Assembly: GCA_014874475.1 (NCBI GenBank) | Contig: JADBJJ010000013.1 | Span: forward strand, 16,349-50,040 | Direction: 5' to 3' | From: Chloroflexota bacterium | GTDB lineage: Bacteria > Chloroflexota > Anaerolineae > B4-G1 > DUEL01 | DNA length: 33,692 nt | Part shown: positions 14,840 to 23,237 of the stretch, piece after piece | Position numbering within the stretch: position 1 is the stretch's first letter | Layout: each line of letters starts with the position of its first letter | Program-made: the position numbers and the translations under genes | The notes under the pieces: model-generated | What the model was told of the DNA's origin: nothing | Database searches by the model: none | The model's input: only the letters and a program-made list of their open reading frames with translations

Positions 14840-15934
14840 TCAGGCGAGCACTTCCTCCAGCGCGGCCAGCAGGCGGGTATTCTGGGCGGGAGTCCCGATG
14901 GTGATGCGCAGGAACTCCGGCAGGCCGTAGATGTCGCAGGGACGGACGATGATGCCGCGCTCCAGGAGACGCTGGGCCACCTCCCCAGCCCGGGGCCCTA
15001 CCCGGACCAGGACGAAATTGGTGTGGCTGGGGATGCAGGAGAGCCCCATCCGCTGGACTCCCCGGCAGATGAACTGCCGCCCGTTGATGGTGGCGGCAAT
15101 GGTCGCCTCCATAAACCCGTCGTCCTCCAGCGCGGCGACGCCCGCTGCCTGGGCCAGTCGGTTGACGGCGAAAGGTTCCTTCACCTTCAGGAGCGGCGCC
15201 AGGACTTCCGGGACGGCCACAGCGTAGCCCAGGCGCACCCCTGCCAGACCGTAGATTTTGGAGAAGGTGCGAATCGTCATCACGTTTTGCCGCCCTTCCC
15301 GGACGTATGCCAGAGTGTCCGGAAAGTCGTCGGCGTGGACGAACTCGTAGTAGGCTTCATCAAAGACGACCAGGACGTGGTCAGGGACGCGCGCCATAAA
15401 GGCCGAGACCTCGTCGGCGGTCACAATGGTGCCGGTGGGGTTATTGGGGTTGCAGACGAAGATGATTTTGGTCCGGTCGGTGATGGCGGCGGCCATCCCT
15501 GCCAGGTCCAGCCGGTAGTCCCGCAGGGGGACTGGTATCAGGCGGGCGCGCATGACGTGGGTGTAAATTTCGTAGAGGGGGAAGGAGGGCTGACCGACAA
15601 CGACCTCATCCCCATCGTCCAGATAGGCCAGACAGGTCTGGACAATGACGCCATCGGCGCCGTTGCCCACTGTCACCTGGTCTGGCCGGACGCCCAGGTG
15701 GCGGGCCAGAGCATGGCGCAGTTCATAACTATCGCCGTCGGGGTAGAGGTGGAGGCGGGGAACCTCCTCCGCCAGGGCCCGCATAGCCCGAGGGGAGGGT
15801 CCCAGGGGGTTCTCGTTGGAAGCCAGTTTGATGATGTCCGTCAGACCATATTCCCGTTGTACTTCCTCAATGGGTTTGCCCGGCACATAGGGACGGATAT
15901 CGGCCAGACCTCGTTGTGGCTGGACAGGGCTCAT
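14840..15934 (-). CDS. hisC: Histidinol-phosphate aminotransferase
   Basis: 364 residues. It is a PLP-dependent class I/II aminotransferase that swaps the amino group between histidinol phosphate and glutamate in histidine synthesis. Motifs: ASNENPLGPSP (38-48), CNPNNPTGT (161-169), FDEAYYEF (191-198), TFSKIYGLAG with the PLP lysine Lys226, and RLGY (234-237). AAAGGAG lies before the ATG. No other his gene is in the window, so the assignment to histidine synthesis rests on family likeness; related enzymes act on aromatic amino acids. It sits between the metal transporter and the CoA transferase genes. Confidence 0.88.
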   Translation of the reverse strand: MSPVQPQRGLADIRPYVPGKPIEEVQREYGLTDIIKLASNENPLGPSPRAMRALAEEVPRLHLYPDGDSYELRHALARHLGVRPDQVTVGNGADGVIVQTCLAYLDDGDEVVVGQPSFPLYEIYTHVMRARLIPVPLRDYRLDLAGMAAAITDRTKIIFVCNPNNPTGTIVTADEVSAFMARVPDHVLVVFDEAYYEFVHADDFPDTLAYVREGRQNVMTIRTFSKIYGLAGVRLGYAVAVPEVLAPLLKVKEPFAVNRLAQAAGVAALEDDGFMEATIAATINGRQFICRGVQRMGLSCIPSHTNFVLVRVGPRAGEVAQRLLERGIIVRPCDIYGLPEFLRITIGTPAQNTRLLAALEEVLA

Positions 15935-15986
15935 CGGTCTCCTTTCCAGGGGTTAAAAAGCGGGTAGTGATTTGAGCAATCCGGGC

Positions 15987-16817
15987 TTATGGCATCCCCC
16001 GGCGAGGCTTGCCGGCTCGTCGGGATAGGAGGAGCGATAGCAGGAACATCGCAGTGCAGACCAGTACCATTGCCGGGCCGGAAGGGAGGTTCAGGTAATA
16101 CGAACCGTAAAGGCCGGCCACTGCGGATAGGATGCCAAAGAACGCGGCCAGGCCCATCATCGGCCCGACGCGCCGTACCAGCAGGTAGGCTGCGGCTGGC
16201 GGGGTGACCAGCATCGCCACCACCAGCGCGACCCCCACTACCTGGAGGGCGGCCACCACGGTGATGGCCAGCATAAACAGCAGGAGGTAGCGGAGGAGCG
16301 TGGTGGGCAACTGCAGGACCGTCGCCAGCACCGGATCAAACGTTATCAGCACGAACTCCTTGTGGAGGGCCACCGTCAGCAACAACACCCCGCCGCTCAG
16401 AATGGCCGTTATAACCAGGTCGGTCGGGGAGACGCCCAGAACGTTGCCGAACAGGAAATGGGTGAGGTCCACGGTGTAGGTGCGCACCATACTGAGCAGG
16501 ACGATACCCAGGGCGAAGGCGCCGGAGAAGACGATGCCGATAGCGGTATCTTCCCGGATTCGGCTCTGAAGATAGCCGATGGCGGCGGCAGCCAGAAGTC
16601 CAGCGGCCAGGGCGCCGATGCTGAGGGGCCATTGGACCAGGTAGGCCACTGCCACGCCGGGCAGGATGGCGTGAGCCAGCGCGTCGCCGAAGAACGCCAT
16701 CCCCCTCAGTACTACGTAGGTTCCCAGCACTGCGCAGATTGCCCCGACCAGCATGGCCGCCAGGAGCCCCCGGATCATGAACGGATATGTCAGCGGCTCC
16801 AGCAACCATCCCATCAT
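15987..16817 (-). CDS. Metal ABC transporter permease (ZnuB/MntB family)
   Basis: 276 residues with about eight hydrophobic helices. GDALAHAILPG (about 44-54) and the later TAIGIVFSGAFALG are family hallmarks of zinc, manganese and iron(II) permeases (ABC-3 type). The ATG overlaps the ATPase stop by four bases, with GGAGG before it. The partner ATPase is immediately upstream, but no substrate-binding lipoprotein is in the cluster. The metal cannot be decided from sequence alone. Confidence 0.92.
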   Translation of the reverse strand: MMGWLLEPLTYPFMIRGLLAAMLVGAICAVLGTYVVLRGMAFFGDALAHAILPGVAVAYLVQWPLSIGALAAGLLAAAAIGYLQSRIREDTAIGIVFSGAFALGIVLLSMVRTYTVDLTHFLFGNVLGVSPTDLVITAILSGGVLLLTVALHKEFVLITFDPVLATVLQLPTTLLRYLLLFMLAITVVAALQVVGVALVVAMLVTPPAAAYLLVRRVGPMMGLAAFFGILSAVAGLYGSYYLNLPSGPAMVLVCTAMFLLSLLLSRRAGKPRRGMP

Positions 16818-17602
16818 CTCCGTCCTCCCGAACAGTGTCCATCGCCCAGGATCAGCGTTCCCTTCTCATGCTCCCAGAGGGTCAGTTGTCCGCCGTACAC
16901 CCGCTGGAGGGCGTCTGGGCAGAGGATCTCCGCAGGGGGGCCGTAGGCAACCAGGTCGCCGTTGAGCAGCAGTACCCGGTCCGACCACTTTGCGGCCATC
17001 TGGAGGTCATGGGTAGCCAGCAAGATGGTGACCTGGCGTTCCCGGACGCGGTCCATCAGTTGCAGGATGGCCTCCTCGCTGGCAGCGTCCACTCCCGTGA
17101 AGGGCTCATCCAACAGCAGCAGCGGGGCTTCCTGGGCCAGTGCGCGGGCAATGAAGGCGCGCTGGGCCTGCCCACCGGATAGTTCTCCCAGCGGACGGTT
17201 GGCCAGTTCTGTCAGTCCGACCTGTTCCAGTGCCCAGCGCACGGCTTCTCTGTCCCGGCGGGATGGTCGCCGCAGCCATCCGATGTGACGGACCCGCCCC
17301 ATCATCACCACGTCGCTCACCGTAACCGGGAAGGTGAGGTCCACCTCCTCCCGCTGGGGGACATAGCCAACGGAGACCGGTTCCCGCCGGGGGTCGCAGC
17401 CGAGGACTTCCACCCGCCCGGACTGCAAGGGGAGCAGGCCGACAATGACCTTGAAGAGGGTGGACTTGCCAGCGCCATTAGGCCCGACAACAGCCACCCG
17501 TTCGCCGCCCAGAACGGTGAAGGTCACGTTGCGAAGGGCCACCCGTCCATTATAGGCGGCGGTGACGTTTTCCACTTTCAGCACTTCACAGCGTCCGGCC
17601 AT
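16814..17602 (-). CDS. Metal ABC transporter ATP-binding protein (ZnuC/MntA-like)
   Basis: 262 residues from the ATG at 17602. A TTG at 17632 is in frame, but it lies only about four bases from the predicted transcript start, and AGGGGAC precedes the ATG. Walker A is GPNGAGKST (40-48 from this start), followed by the YVPQREEVD Q-loop, the signature LSGGQAQR, Walker B LLLLDEP and the switch histidine in ATHDL. It energises the permease at 15987. The first gene of a transcript that probably continues through hisC, the CoA transferase and the glycosyltransferases. Confidence 0.93.
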   Translation of the reverse strand: MAGRCEVLKVENVTAAYNGRVALRNVTFTVLGGERVAVVGPNGAGKSTLFKVIVGLLPLQSGRVEVLGCDPRREPVSVGYVPQREEVDLTFPVTVSDVVMMGRVRHIGWLRRPSRRDREAVRWALEQVGLTELANRPLGELSGGQAQRAFIARALAQEAPLLLLDEPFTGVDAASEEAILQLMDRVRERQVTILLATHDLQMAAKWSDRVLLLNGDLVAYGPPAEILCPDALQRVYGGQLTLWEHEKGTLILGDGHCSGGRR

Positions 17603-17642
17603 GTTGTCCCCTGCCTGGTGAACTGATCCCAACCGCTATGCC

Positions 17643-17671
17643 ATTATAACGCAGGGGTGGGAAGATGCAAA
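17643..17671 (-). promoter_or_regulatory. Sigma70-type promoter of the metal ABC transporter genes
   Basis: On the minus strand TTTGCA (17671-17666) and a perfect TATAAT (17648-17643) are 17 bases apart. It lies just after the hemW stop codon. No clear Zur or MntR operator was seen around it. Confidence 0.6.
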
Positions 17672-17675
17672 CCAC

Positions 17676-18806
17676 TCATATGAATTCACGAAACACCCAG
17701 TTCCCCAGCAACCGCCCGCGCGGGGTCAGGCGCGCCGTCTGGCCATCCCATTCCATGAGTCCCTGCCCGGCCAGGCGGGAGAGTTCCGCGCCAAAGACCT
17801 CCGCCAACCCGGTGCCAAAGCGGGCCCGGAAGCGGGCATCACTTACCCCTGCCACCAACCGCAATCCCATCATCATCGTCTCCCCCATCTCCAGCCGTAG
17901 CGGTATCTCTTCTATCTCCTCTGTTACGGACTGGCCCGCCGCCAGCCGGCGGATGTACTCCTCCGGATGCCGGACGTTCGTCCACCGCCGCCCTCCCCAC
18001 CAGGACGACGCCCCCGCCCCCAGCCCCAGGTACGGCTCGTTGTACCAGTAGGTCAGGTTGTGGCGACAGAAGTGACGCTCAGAGCGGGCCCAGTTGGAGA
18101 GTTCGTAATGGACGTACCCCGCCTGTGCCAGCCACGCCTCGGCCCATTCGTACATCTCCGCCGCCGTGTCGTCGTCGGGCGGGGGGACTTCCCCTCGCGC
18201 CACCCGTTCCTGAAGGGGCGTCCCTTCCTCCAGCGTCAGCGCATAGAGGGAGAGGTGGTCGGGGTCCAGCGAGCGCGCCGCCTCCAGCGTCTCCTGCCAG
18301 CGGGAGAGGGTCTGCCCCGGCAGGCCATAAATGAGGTCCAGGTTGACGTTATCCAGCCCCACCGCCCGCGCCGCTTCCACTGCCACCACCGCCTCCTCCC
18401 AGGTGTGCCGACGCCCCAGCAGGCGCAGTTCGTCCTGGTGGACGGACTGGACTCCCAGACTGAGCCGGTTGACCCCCAATCCTCGCGCTACCTGCAGATA
18501 TGCATAGTCCACCATACCAGGGTTGGCCTCCAGAGTGATCTCCGCATCCGGGGAGAGGGGGAAATGTTCCCTCAGGCATTGCAGGATTCGGGCCAGGATG
18601 TCCGGGGGGAGTGTGGGGGGCGTCCCGCCGCCAAAGTAGATGGTACAGGCCGGTACGGACGGAGCGGCCCGGATTTCGGCGCAGAGCGCCTCCCCGTAGG
18701 TTGGGATGAGGGGCTCCAACCCGGCGTAGGTGTTGAACGCGCAGTAGGTGCAGCGGCTCCGGCAGAAGGGGATGTGAATATAGAGGGCAACTGGCCCGGT
18801 TCTCAT
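17676..18806 (-). CDS. hemW: Radical SAM heme chaperone HemW-like (coproporphyrinogen III oxidase family)
   Basis: 376 residues. The CX3CX2C iron-sulfur motif is at Cys15, Cys19 and Cys22 in HIPFCRSRCTYCAF. FGGGTP and the later HNLTYWYNEPYLGLGAGA (RHNLTYW onward) are typical of HemW rather than of true HemN. HemW binds heme and delivers it to proteins such as respiratory enzymes; it is often misnamed coproporphyrinogen oxidase. No heme-synthesis gene is nearby. The gene follows the EamA transporter by 6 bp, so it belongs to the upstream transcript; GGAGAG lies about ten bases before the ATG. Confidence 0.88.
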   Translation of the reverse strand: MRTGPVALYIHIPFCRSRCTYCAFNTYAGLEPLIPTYGEALCAEIRAAPSVPACTIYFGGGTPPTLPPDILARILQCLREHFPLSPDAEITLEANPGMVDYAYLQVARGLGVNRLSLGVQSVHQDELRLLGRRHTWEEAVVAVEAARAVGLDNVNLDLIYGLPGQTLSRWQETLEAARSLDPDHLSLYALTLEEGTPLQERVARGEVPPPDDDTAAEMYEWAEAWLAQAGYVHYELSNWARSERHFCRHNLTYWYNEPYLGLGAGASSWWGGRRWTNVRHPEEYIRRLAAGQSVTEEIEEIPLRLEMGETMMMGLRLVAGVSDARFRARFGTGLAEVFGAELSRLAGQGLMEWDGQTARLTPRGRLLGNWVFREFI

Positions 18807-18812
18807 CCGGTT

Positions 18813-19685
18813 TCACGCTCTCCGCTGAAGCAGGACGACCGCCGCCAGGACCAGGGCAGCGCCGATGATTTGCGGCCATTCCATCCATTCCCCCCAGACG
18901 GCCCAGCCCAGGGCGGCGGCGATGACCGGCTCCAGGGTGGCAATGATGCTGGCGTTACTCGCTGGCACCTGACGGAGCCCCAGGTTAAAAGTCAGCCCAC
19001 CCCCCAGCGTGGGCACCAGCCCCAGCATCACCAGCCAGAAGAGGGTGGATGGGTGGGTCAGGGCGCGCGCGAGGGCAAAGGGCGATTGGAGCGGCAGGAG
19101 AAAGAGGGCACCGATCCCCAGCGCCCAGGCCAGGGTAGCCCAGGCAGTGTGGCGCCGCTGAGCAACTTTGCTAAAGATGGTGTATGCCCCGTAGGTCAGT
19201 CCGGCTCCCAGCCCCGCCAGGATGCCCGGTCCGTTCAGCCGCATCCCCGTCGGGTCGTAGGCCCGACCCACCAGCGCACAGCCGATAAACGCCAGGAACA
19301 GCGCCCCGCCCCGCCAGAGGGTCCACCGTTCGCCCAGAAAGAGCAGGCTGTAGAGGGAGACCCAGATAGGGGCAGTGTACATCAGTACCGCTGCTACCCC
19401 CATTCCGGCCCAGTCAATCGCGTGGATGTAGATGATGTAGAACACCGCCACGCCGACCGATCCGAAGGCCAGAAAGAAGAGGACGTCGCGCCCGCTCAAC
19501 CGCAGGGAGGGCCGGTCTCGCCAGAGGAGGACGAGAAAGAGGGCCAGGGCTGCAATCCCCGCGCGGAAGAAGACAATCGTCAGCAGGGGGAGGCCGGAGG
19601 CTGCCAGCCCCTTATAAAAGAGGCCCAGCGTGGCCCAGAGCGTCGCCGCCACCAGCACCAGACCGTAGCCGCCGATAAGCCTCAC
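18813..19685 (-). CDS. EamA/DMT-family transporter
   Basis: 290 residues with about ten membrane helices in two homologous halves, as in the drug/metabolite transporter superfamily (EamA, RhaT-like). The second half has the conserved ASNASIIATLEPVIAAALGW-type end of helix block. Members export amino acids, cysteine metabolites or other small compounds. A GTG start overlaps the stop of the ornithine-cyclodeaminase-like gene by four bases. That coupling, and the Lrp-type regulator at the head of the cluster, suggest an amino acid or keto acid as substrate, but this is inference. Confidence 0.87.
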   Translation of the reverse strand: MRLIGGYGLVLVAATLWATLGLFYKGLAASGLPLLTIVFFRAGIAALALFLVLLWRDRPSLRLSGRDVLFFLAFGSVGVAVFYIIYIHAIDWAGMGVAAVLMYTAPIWVSLYSLLFLGERWTLWRGGALFLAFIGCALVGRAYDPTGMRLNGPGILAGLGAGLTYGAYTIFSKVAQRRHTAWATLAWALGIGALFLLPLQSPFALARALTHPSTLFWLVMLGLVPTLGGGLTFNLGLRQVPASNASIIATLEPVIAAALGWAVWGEWMEWPQIIGAALVLAAVVLLQRRA

Positions 19686-20665
19686 AGCGCGACCTCAACT
19701 CCCAGATTCTGCCGACGGGCCGCCTCCAGGACAGCCGCCGCTGCCGCCACATCCTGTACGGCCACCCCCACCGATTTGAAGAGGGTCACTTCTTCTGGGG
19801 ACATCCGCCCCGGCTTGAGGCCAGCGGCAATCTCCCCCAGTTCGGCCCAGATGTGCGCTTCGGTCATTCGGCCTTCGCGGATGGGGATGAGCAGGTCGCC
19901 GGCCTCCGCCAAACTGGCGGTGCGGTGGTCAATGACCACGCGCGCCCGCAGGACTGTCTCCGTGGGGACCTCTCGCATCTGAGGGGTATAGGCGCCGATG
20001 GCGTTGATGTGGGTGCCGGGCAGGATGTCGGCGTCGTCAAAGACGGGGGTGGAGGAGGTGGTGGCGGTGCAGACCACATCCGCCTGCCGGACCGCCTCGG
20101 CAGGGCTGGCGGCGACGTGAACGGGTATCCCTAACTGTCCGCCCATCTCCCGGGCGTATGCCTGTGCCCGCTGCGGGTCGGAGTCGTAGACCCAGGCCTC
20201 CCGGATGGGTCGAACCGCGCAAACGGCCTCCAGTTGCGTCTTTCCCTGCACTCCGGCCCCAAAGACAGCCGCGATGGCAGCATCCGGGCGGGCCAGCAGG
20301 TCGGTGGCAGCGCCGGAGGCGGCCCCCGTCCGCAGTGCCGTCAGCGACGCGCCTTCTATGGCCGCCACCGGCGCACCGGTCCCGGCGTCTATGACCACCA
20401 CCAGGGCATGGATGAGAGGCAGGCCCCGGGCCGGGTTGTCGTTGAAGACGGACACTATTTTGACCGCCATCTGGTCGTCGGCCGCAAGATAGGCGGGCAT
20501 AAAGAGGGTGAGGCCGTTGTGCCGGGGGACGTGAACCGGCACCCGCAGCGGCACTTCGGCCTGTCCAGTGGAGAGTTGGGCGAAGGCCCGCTTCATGGCC
20601 TCTACGGCCTTCCGCATCGGCAACGCTTGCCGCACATCGTGAGCGGAAAGGATGAGGATGCGCAT
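19682..20665 (-). CDS. Ornithine cyclodeaminase / mu-crystallin family protein
   Basis: 327 residues, usual size. The family comprises NAD(P)-dependent enzymes such as ornithine cyclodeaminase, alanine dehydrogenase (archaeal type) and ketimine reductase. The nucleotide-binding loop FGAGVQG is at 135-141; KIVSVFNDNPARGLP (69-83) and LRTGAASG (111-118) are substrate-pocket motifs. VCTATTSSTPVF matches the family as well. GGAGG lies before the ATG. The true reaction cannot be fixed by motif; an imine or keto-acid step of amino acid metabolism is likely. It is coupled to an exporter and downstream of an Lrp-type regulator. Confidence 0.9.
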   Translation of the reverse strand: MRILILSAHDVRQALPMRKAVEAMKRAFAQLSTGQAEVPLRVPVHVPRHNGLTLFMPAYLAADDQMAVKIVSVFNDNPARGLPLIHALVVVIDAGTGAPVAAIEGASLTALRTGAASGAATDLLARPDAAIAAVFGAGVQGKTQLEAVCAVRPIREAWVYDSDPQRAQAYAREMGGQLGIPVHVAASPAEAVRQADVVCTATTSSTPVFDDADILPGTHINAIGAYTPQMREVPTETVLRARVVIDHRTASLAEAGDLLIPIREGRMTEAHIWAELGEIAAGLKPGRMSPEEVTLFKSVGVAVQDVAAAAAVLEAARRQNLGVEVAL

Positions 20666-20697
20666 TGTGCCTCCGGAGGTGAAAAGTGAAAACGGGA

Positions 20698-21951
20698 TTA
20701 GTCTATAAGGGAGACGGGGCGGCCCAGGGCGCGGGCCAGGTCGTCTGGCTGCATCTCGTCCAGTGATTGGCCCTCCGGACCGCGAAACATCACGGCAGGC
20801 AGGACGAGGGTCTCCTGCAGCGGGCGCTCCCGCAGATGGGCGACTATATCCTGGCTAGTCAGGAGGCCCGCCACGGTCACCGTCTCGCCGAAAAAGCGGT
20901 TGGGGACAGGGACGACCTGGACCCGGATGCCCGTACGGGCGACGAAATTCGCCGCTAGGCCCTCTAACATCGGCGCCATCAATTCCCCCGTCACCCAGGT
21001 CTGGCCTGGGCCTCCGAGGGCGGATAACGTCCGCTCCACGCTCCGCCACCGGTCCAGCAACGACCGCACCAGCCCGACTCCGTTCTCCCGCAGGTCCAGG
21101 CCATCGTAAGCCGCGCGCGGGGGGACGGCCTCCCCCAGCCGGAGAATCCACTCGTCGCTCAGATAGGCGAAGCGCACGCCCAGCCGGCGCCGCAGCCGCC
21201 GCTGCCAGGCCGTCACCTGTTCCCAGACCCGGCGCATCTCCTGGAAGGTGTAGGGTCGGCACCCGCCCCGGTGATGCTTTGTCAGCCCCACCGGGATCAC
21301 GCTGACGGAGCGGACGGAGGGGTAGAGGTCCGCCAGGTCACCGATGGAGCGGTCCAGGTAGAGGCCGTCGTTCAGACCGGGCACCAGAACCAGTTGGGTG
21401 TGAACCTCAATGCCCATCCGGGCCAGGCGGCGCAGATCGTCCATAATGTCGGCGGCTCGGGGGTTGCCCAGTATTCGCCGCCGGAGATCGGGGTCCGTCG
21501 CGTGGACGGAGACGTAGAGGGGGCTCAGGTGTTGTTCCCCGATGCGGGCCCAGTCCTCTTCCATCAGATTGGTCAGGGTGATGTAACTGCCAAAAAGGAA
21601 GGAGTAGCGGTAGTCGTCGTCTTTGATGTAGAGGGACGGACGCAATCCCCGAGGCATCTGGGTGACGAAGCAGAATTCGCAGCGGTTGTTGCAGCGACGG
21701 ATGTCGGTATCAAAGACGGGGTGGGTGAAATCCAGGCCCAGCGGTTCGTCGTACCGGCGGCGCGCCTGAAGGGTTTGCTCTTCTCCCTCCCGACGGACGC
21801 GCAGGGCCAGCCGTTCTTCTGCCCCGTAGAACTGGACGTCTATCAGGTCGCGCAGGGGATGGCCGTTGATCTCCAGCAGTTCATCGCCGGGACGCAGGCC
21901 CAACCGTGCGGCCAGGCTGTTGGGTTGGACGGCAGAGATGACGCCAGGCAT
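20698..21951 (-). CDS. PDZ - radical SAM - DUF512 protein
   Basis: 417 residues. Residues about 1-60 form a PDZ-like domain (AARLGLRPGDELLEING). Cys87, Cys91 and Cys94 in CNNRCEFCF give the CX3CX2C cluster of a radical SAM-type domain, and the second half carries DUF512. This matches the family described in cyanobacteria as a putative FeS oxidoreductase and present in Firmicutes and Chloroflexota. The reaction is unknown to me. It lies 11 bp after the Lrp-type regulator and 32 bp before the ornithine-cyclodeaminase-like gene. The ribosome site is weak. Confidence 0.85.
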   Translation of the reverse strand: MPGVISAVQPNSLAARLGLRPGDELLEINGHPLRDLIDVQFYGAEERLALRVRREGEEQTLQARRRYDEPLGLDFTHPVFDTDIRRCNNRCEFCFVTQMPRGLRPSLYIKDDDYRYSFLFGSYITLTNLMEEDWARIGEQHLSPLYVSVHATDPDLRRRILGNPRAADIMDDLRRLARMGIEVHTQLVLVPGLNDGLYLDRSIGDLADLYPSVRSVSVIPVGLTKHHRGGCRPYTFQEMRRVWEQVTAWQRRLRRRLGVRFAYLSDEWILRLGEAVPPRAAYDGLDLRENGVGLVRSLLDRWRSVERTLSALGGPGQTWVTGELMAPMLEGLAANFVARTGIRVQVVPVPNRFFGETVTVAGLLTSQDIVAHLRERPLQETLVLPAVMFRGPEGQSLDEMQPDDLARALGRPVSLID

Positions 21952-21962
21952 AGGTGGGATGG

Positions 21963-22433
21963 TTATTCCGACTCCGGCAACGGTGACCAGCGGTAACTCA
22001 GTTTGTAACTGCGGGCAATCATCAGCGTCTGGACGGAGTGGACGCCAGGAATCTGGTGAATCTGATGGAGGAGGAAATGGGTCAGGTGGCTCAGGTCGCG
22101 ACAGAAGACTTCCATCACCAGGTCAAATGTCCCCAGAGTCATGACCAGATAACTGACTTCGGGGAGTTCGGCGATCTGGCGGGCTACCTCGTCCACTTGC
22201 CTGGGGTCAGCGGTGACGCCGATGATGGCTGGGGCTTGGAAGCCCAGCGCGTAAGGGTCCACAATCCCCACGGTGCGGATTACCCCCGCCTCCACCAGGG
22301 CGCGGTAGCGAAGGCGGACCGTCGTCTCGGAGACGCCCGCCTGGCGGGCGATGTGGGTGAAGGGGGTCCGCCCGTCCTGCTGGAGGGTTTGAAGAATCAG
22401 GCGGTCCAGGTCGTCCATTTGGGCTTGCATCAT
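21963..22433 (-). CDS. Lrp/AsnC-family transcriptional regulator
   Basis: 156 residues from the first of two ATGs (22433), with AAGGAG six bases upstream; the frame is open further but that part crosses a repeat. A helix-turn-helix (about 8-50, IARQAGVSETTVRLRYRALVEAG style) is followed by an RAM effector domain (about 68-145) with GTFDLVMEVF (101-110). Such regulators sense amino acids and form dimers to octamers or larger. As the first gene of the transcript it probably controls its own operon, which contains amino-acid-related genes. No operator could be assigned with confidence. Confidence 0.92.
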   Translation of the reverse strand: MMQAQMDDLDRLILQTLQQDGRTPFTHIARQAGVSETTVRLRYRALVEAGVIRTVGIVDPYALGFQAPAIIGVTADPRQVDEVARQIAELPEVSYLVMTLGTFDLVMEVFCRDLSHLTHFLLHQIHQIPGVHSVQTLMIARSYKLSYRWSPLPESE

Positions 22434-22452
22434 GGCTCCTTCCTCGCTGATT

Positions 22453-22480
22453 ATGATACCCCAACTTGTCTGGTTTGCAA
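22453..22480 (-). promoter_or_regulatory. Likely promoter of the lrp-like operon
   Basis: On the minus strand TTGCAA (22480-22475) and TATCAT (22458-22453) are 16 bases apart, about 20 bases before the start codon. The -35 element is weaker than in the other promoters of the window. Confidence 0.45.
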
Positions 22481-22498
22481 AGGCACAGACTTCACAGG

Positions 22499-22518
22499 AC
22501 ACGGATGGACGCGGATTT
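22499..22518. repeat. Second copy of the dispersed GGATGGAC repeat, in a 300-bp non-coding gap
   Basis: ACACGGATGGACGCGGATTT matches the repeat at 7398-7430. The gap 22434-22733 also holds a pyrimidine-rich stretch (about 22546-22566, CCCCTGCTCCCTCTCCCCCC) like the one inside dnaE, and the near-inverted stretch GGAGGGGGG at 22581-22589. A weak TATATT at 22645-22650 could serve ogt. I see no gene or RNA in the gap. Confidence 0.5.
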
Positions 22519-22733
22519 TTTCCCTCCCAGCACATTGGCCCCACTCCCCTGCTCCCTCTCCCCCCAGGGCTGTGCCGTGCAGGGAGGGGGGCGATAGGGG
22601 CCCCATCCTGGGCCAGCACAAATTCGGCGATGAGCCAACAGCGTTATATTTTCAGCAACCCTCAGGAGGGAGACTACCCAAATTTGCGGAAAGGAGTAAA
22701 ATCCCGTGAGGGCATTCTCTGGAAAGGAGCACG

Positions 22734-23237
22734 ATGAGCCTGTATTATGCGACAACCGATTCCCCTTTCGGCCCGCTGGTTTTGATCGCCACACCTGCAG
22801 GCCTGTGCCGGATAGGGTTACCTGGCGAGAGTCGGGCTTTGCTGGAGGCCTGGGTGGCCCGCTGGATCGGACCGGAGACCCCGGAGGAGAATCCCGCGGC
22901 GCTGGCTGTGGCGGTTACCCAACTGCGGGAGTACTTCTCCCGCATCCGGCGGGAGTTTGACCTACCGCTGGACCTGCGGGGCACTCCTTTTCAACGCCGG
23001 GTGTGGGAGGAAATGCGGCGGGTTCTCTACGGTCAGACTGTGACGTACGGCGAACTGGCCCGCCGGGTCGGCCGGCCCGAGGCCGCGCGGGCGGTGGGCC
23101 AGGCAGTGGGGGCTAACCCGATCCCCATCATTGTCCCATGCCATCGGGTGGTGGGCGCTGATGGTTCTCTGGTGGGCTACGGGGGCGGGCTGGAGGTCAA
23201 ATCAGCCCTGCTTCGGCTGGAGGGGGTGGCGTTATAA
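22734..23237 (+). CDS. ogt: Methylated-DNA--protein-cysteine methyltransferase
   Basis: 167 residues. The suicide enzyme removes O6-methyl groups from guanine onto its own cysteine. The active site IIVPCHRVVG places Cys136; FQRRVW (86-91), the helix-turn-helix region TYGELARRVG (104-113) and GYGGG (148-152) are family features. AAAGGAG lies before the ATG. It converges on dnaE with a six-base overlap of the two ends. No Ada-type regulatory domain is present, so it is the constitutive Ogt type. Confidence 0.93.
   Translation: MSLYYATTDSPFGPLVLIATPAGLCRIGLPGESRALLEAWVARWIGPETPEENPAALAVAVTQLREYFSRIRREFDLPLDLRGTPFQRRVWEEMRRVLYGQTVTYGELARRVGRPEAARAVGQAVGANPIPIIVPCHRVVGADGSLVGYGGGLEVKSALLRLEGVAL

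Noticed and set aside
17967-19982. A 671-codon open frame on the plus strand across hemW, the EamA gene and the cyclodeaminase-like gene
   Set aside because: It mirrors three well-supported minus-strand genes, has no domain, and is explained by high GC content.
22546-22589. Terminator for ogt or the lrp-like gene in the C-rich and G-rich stretch
   Set aside because: The arms pair only as a low-complexity C/G tract, lie upstream of both genes, and have no T-run.
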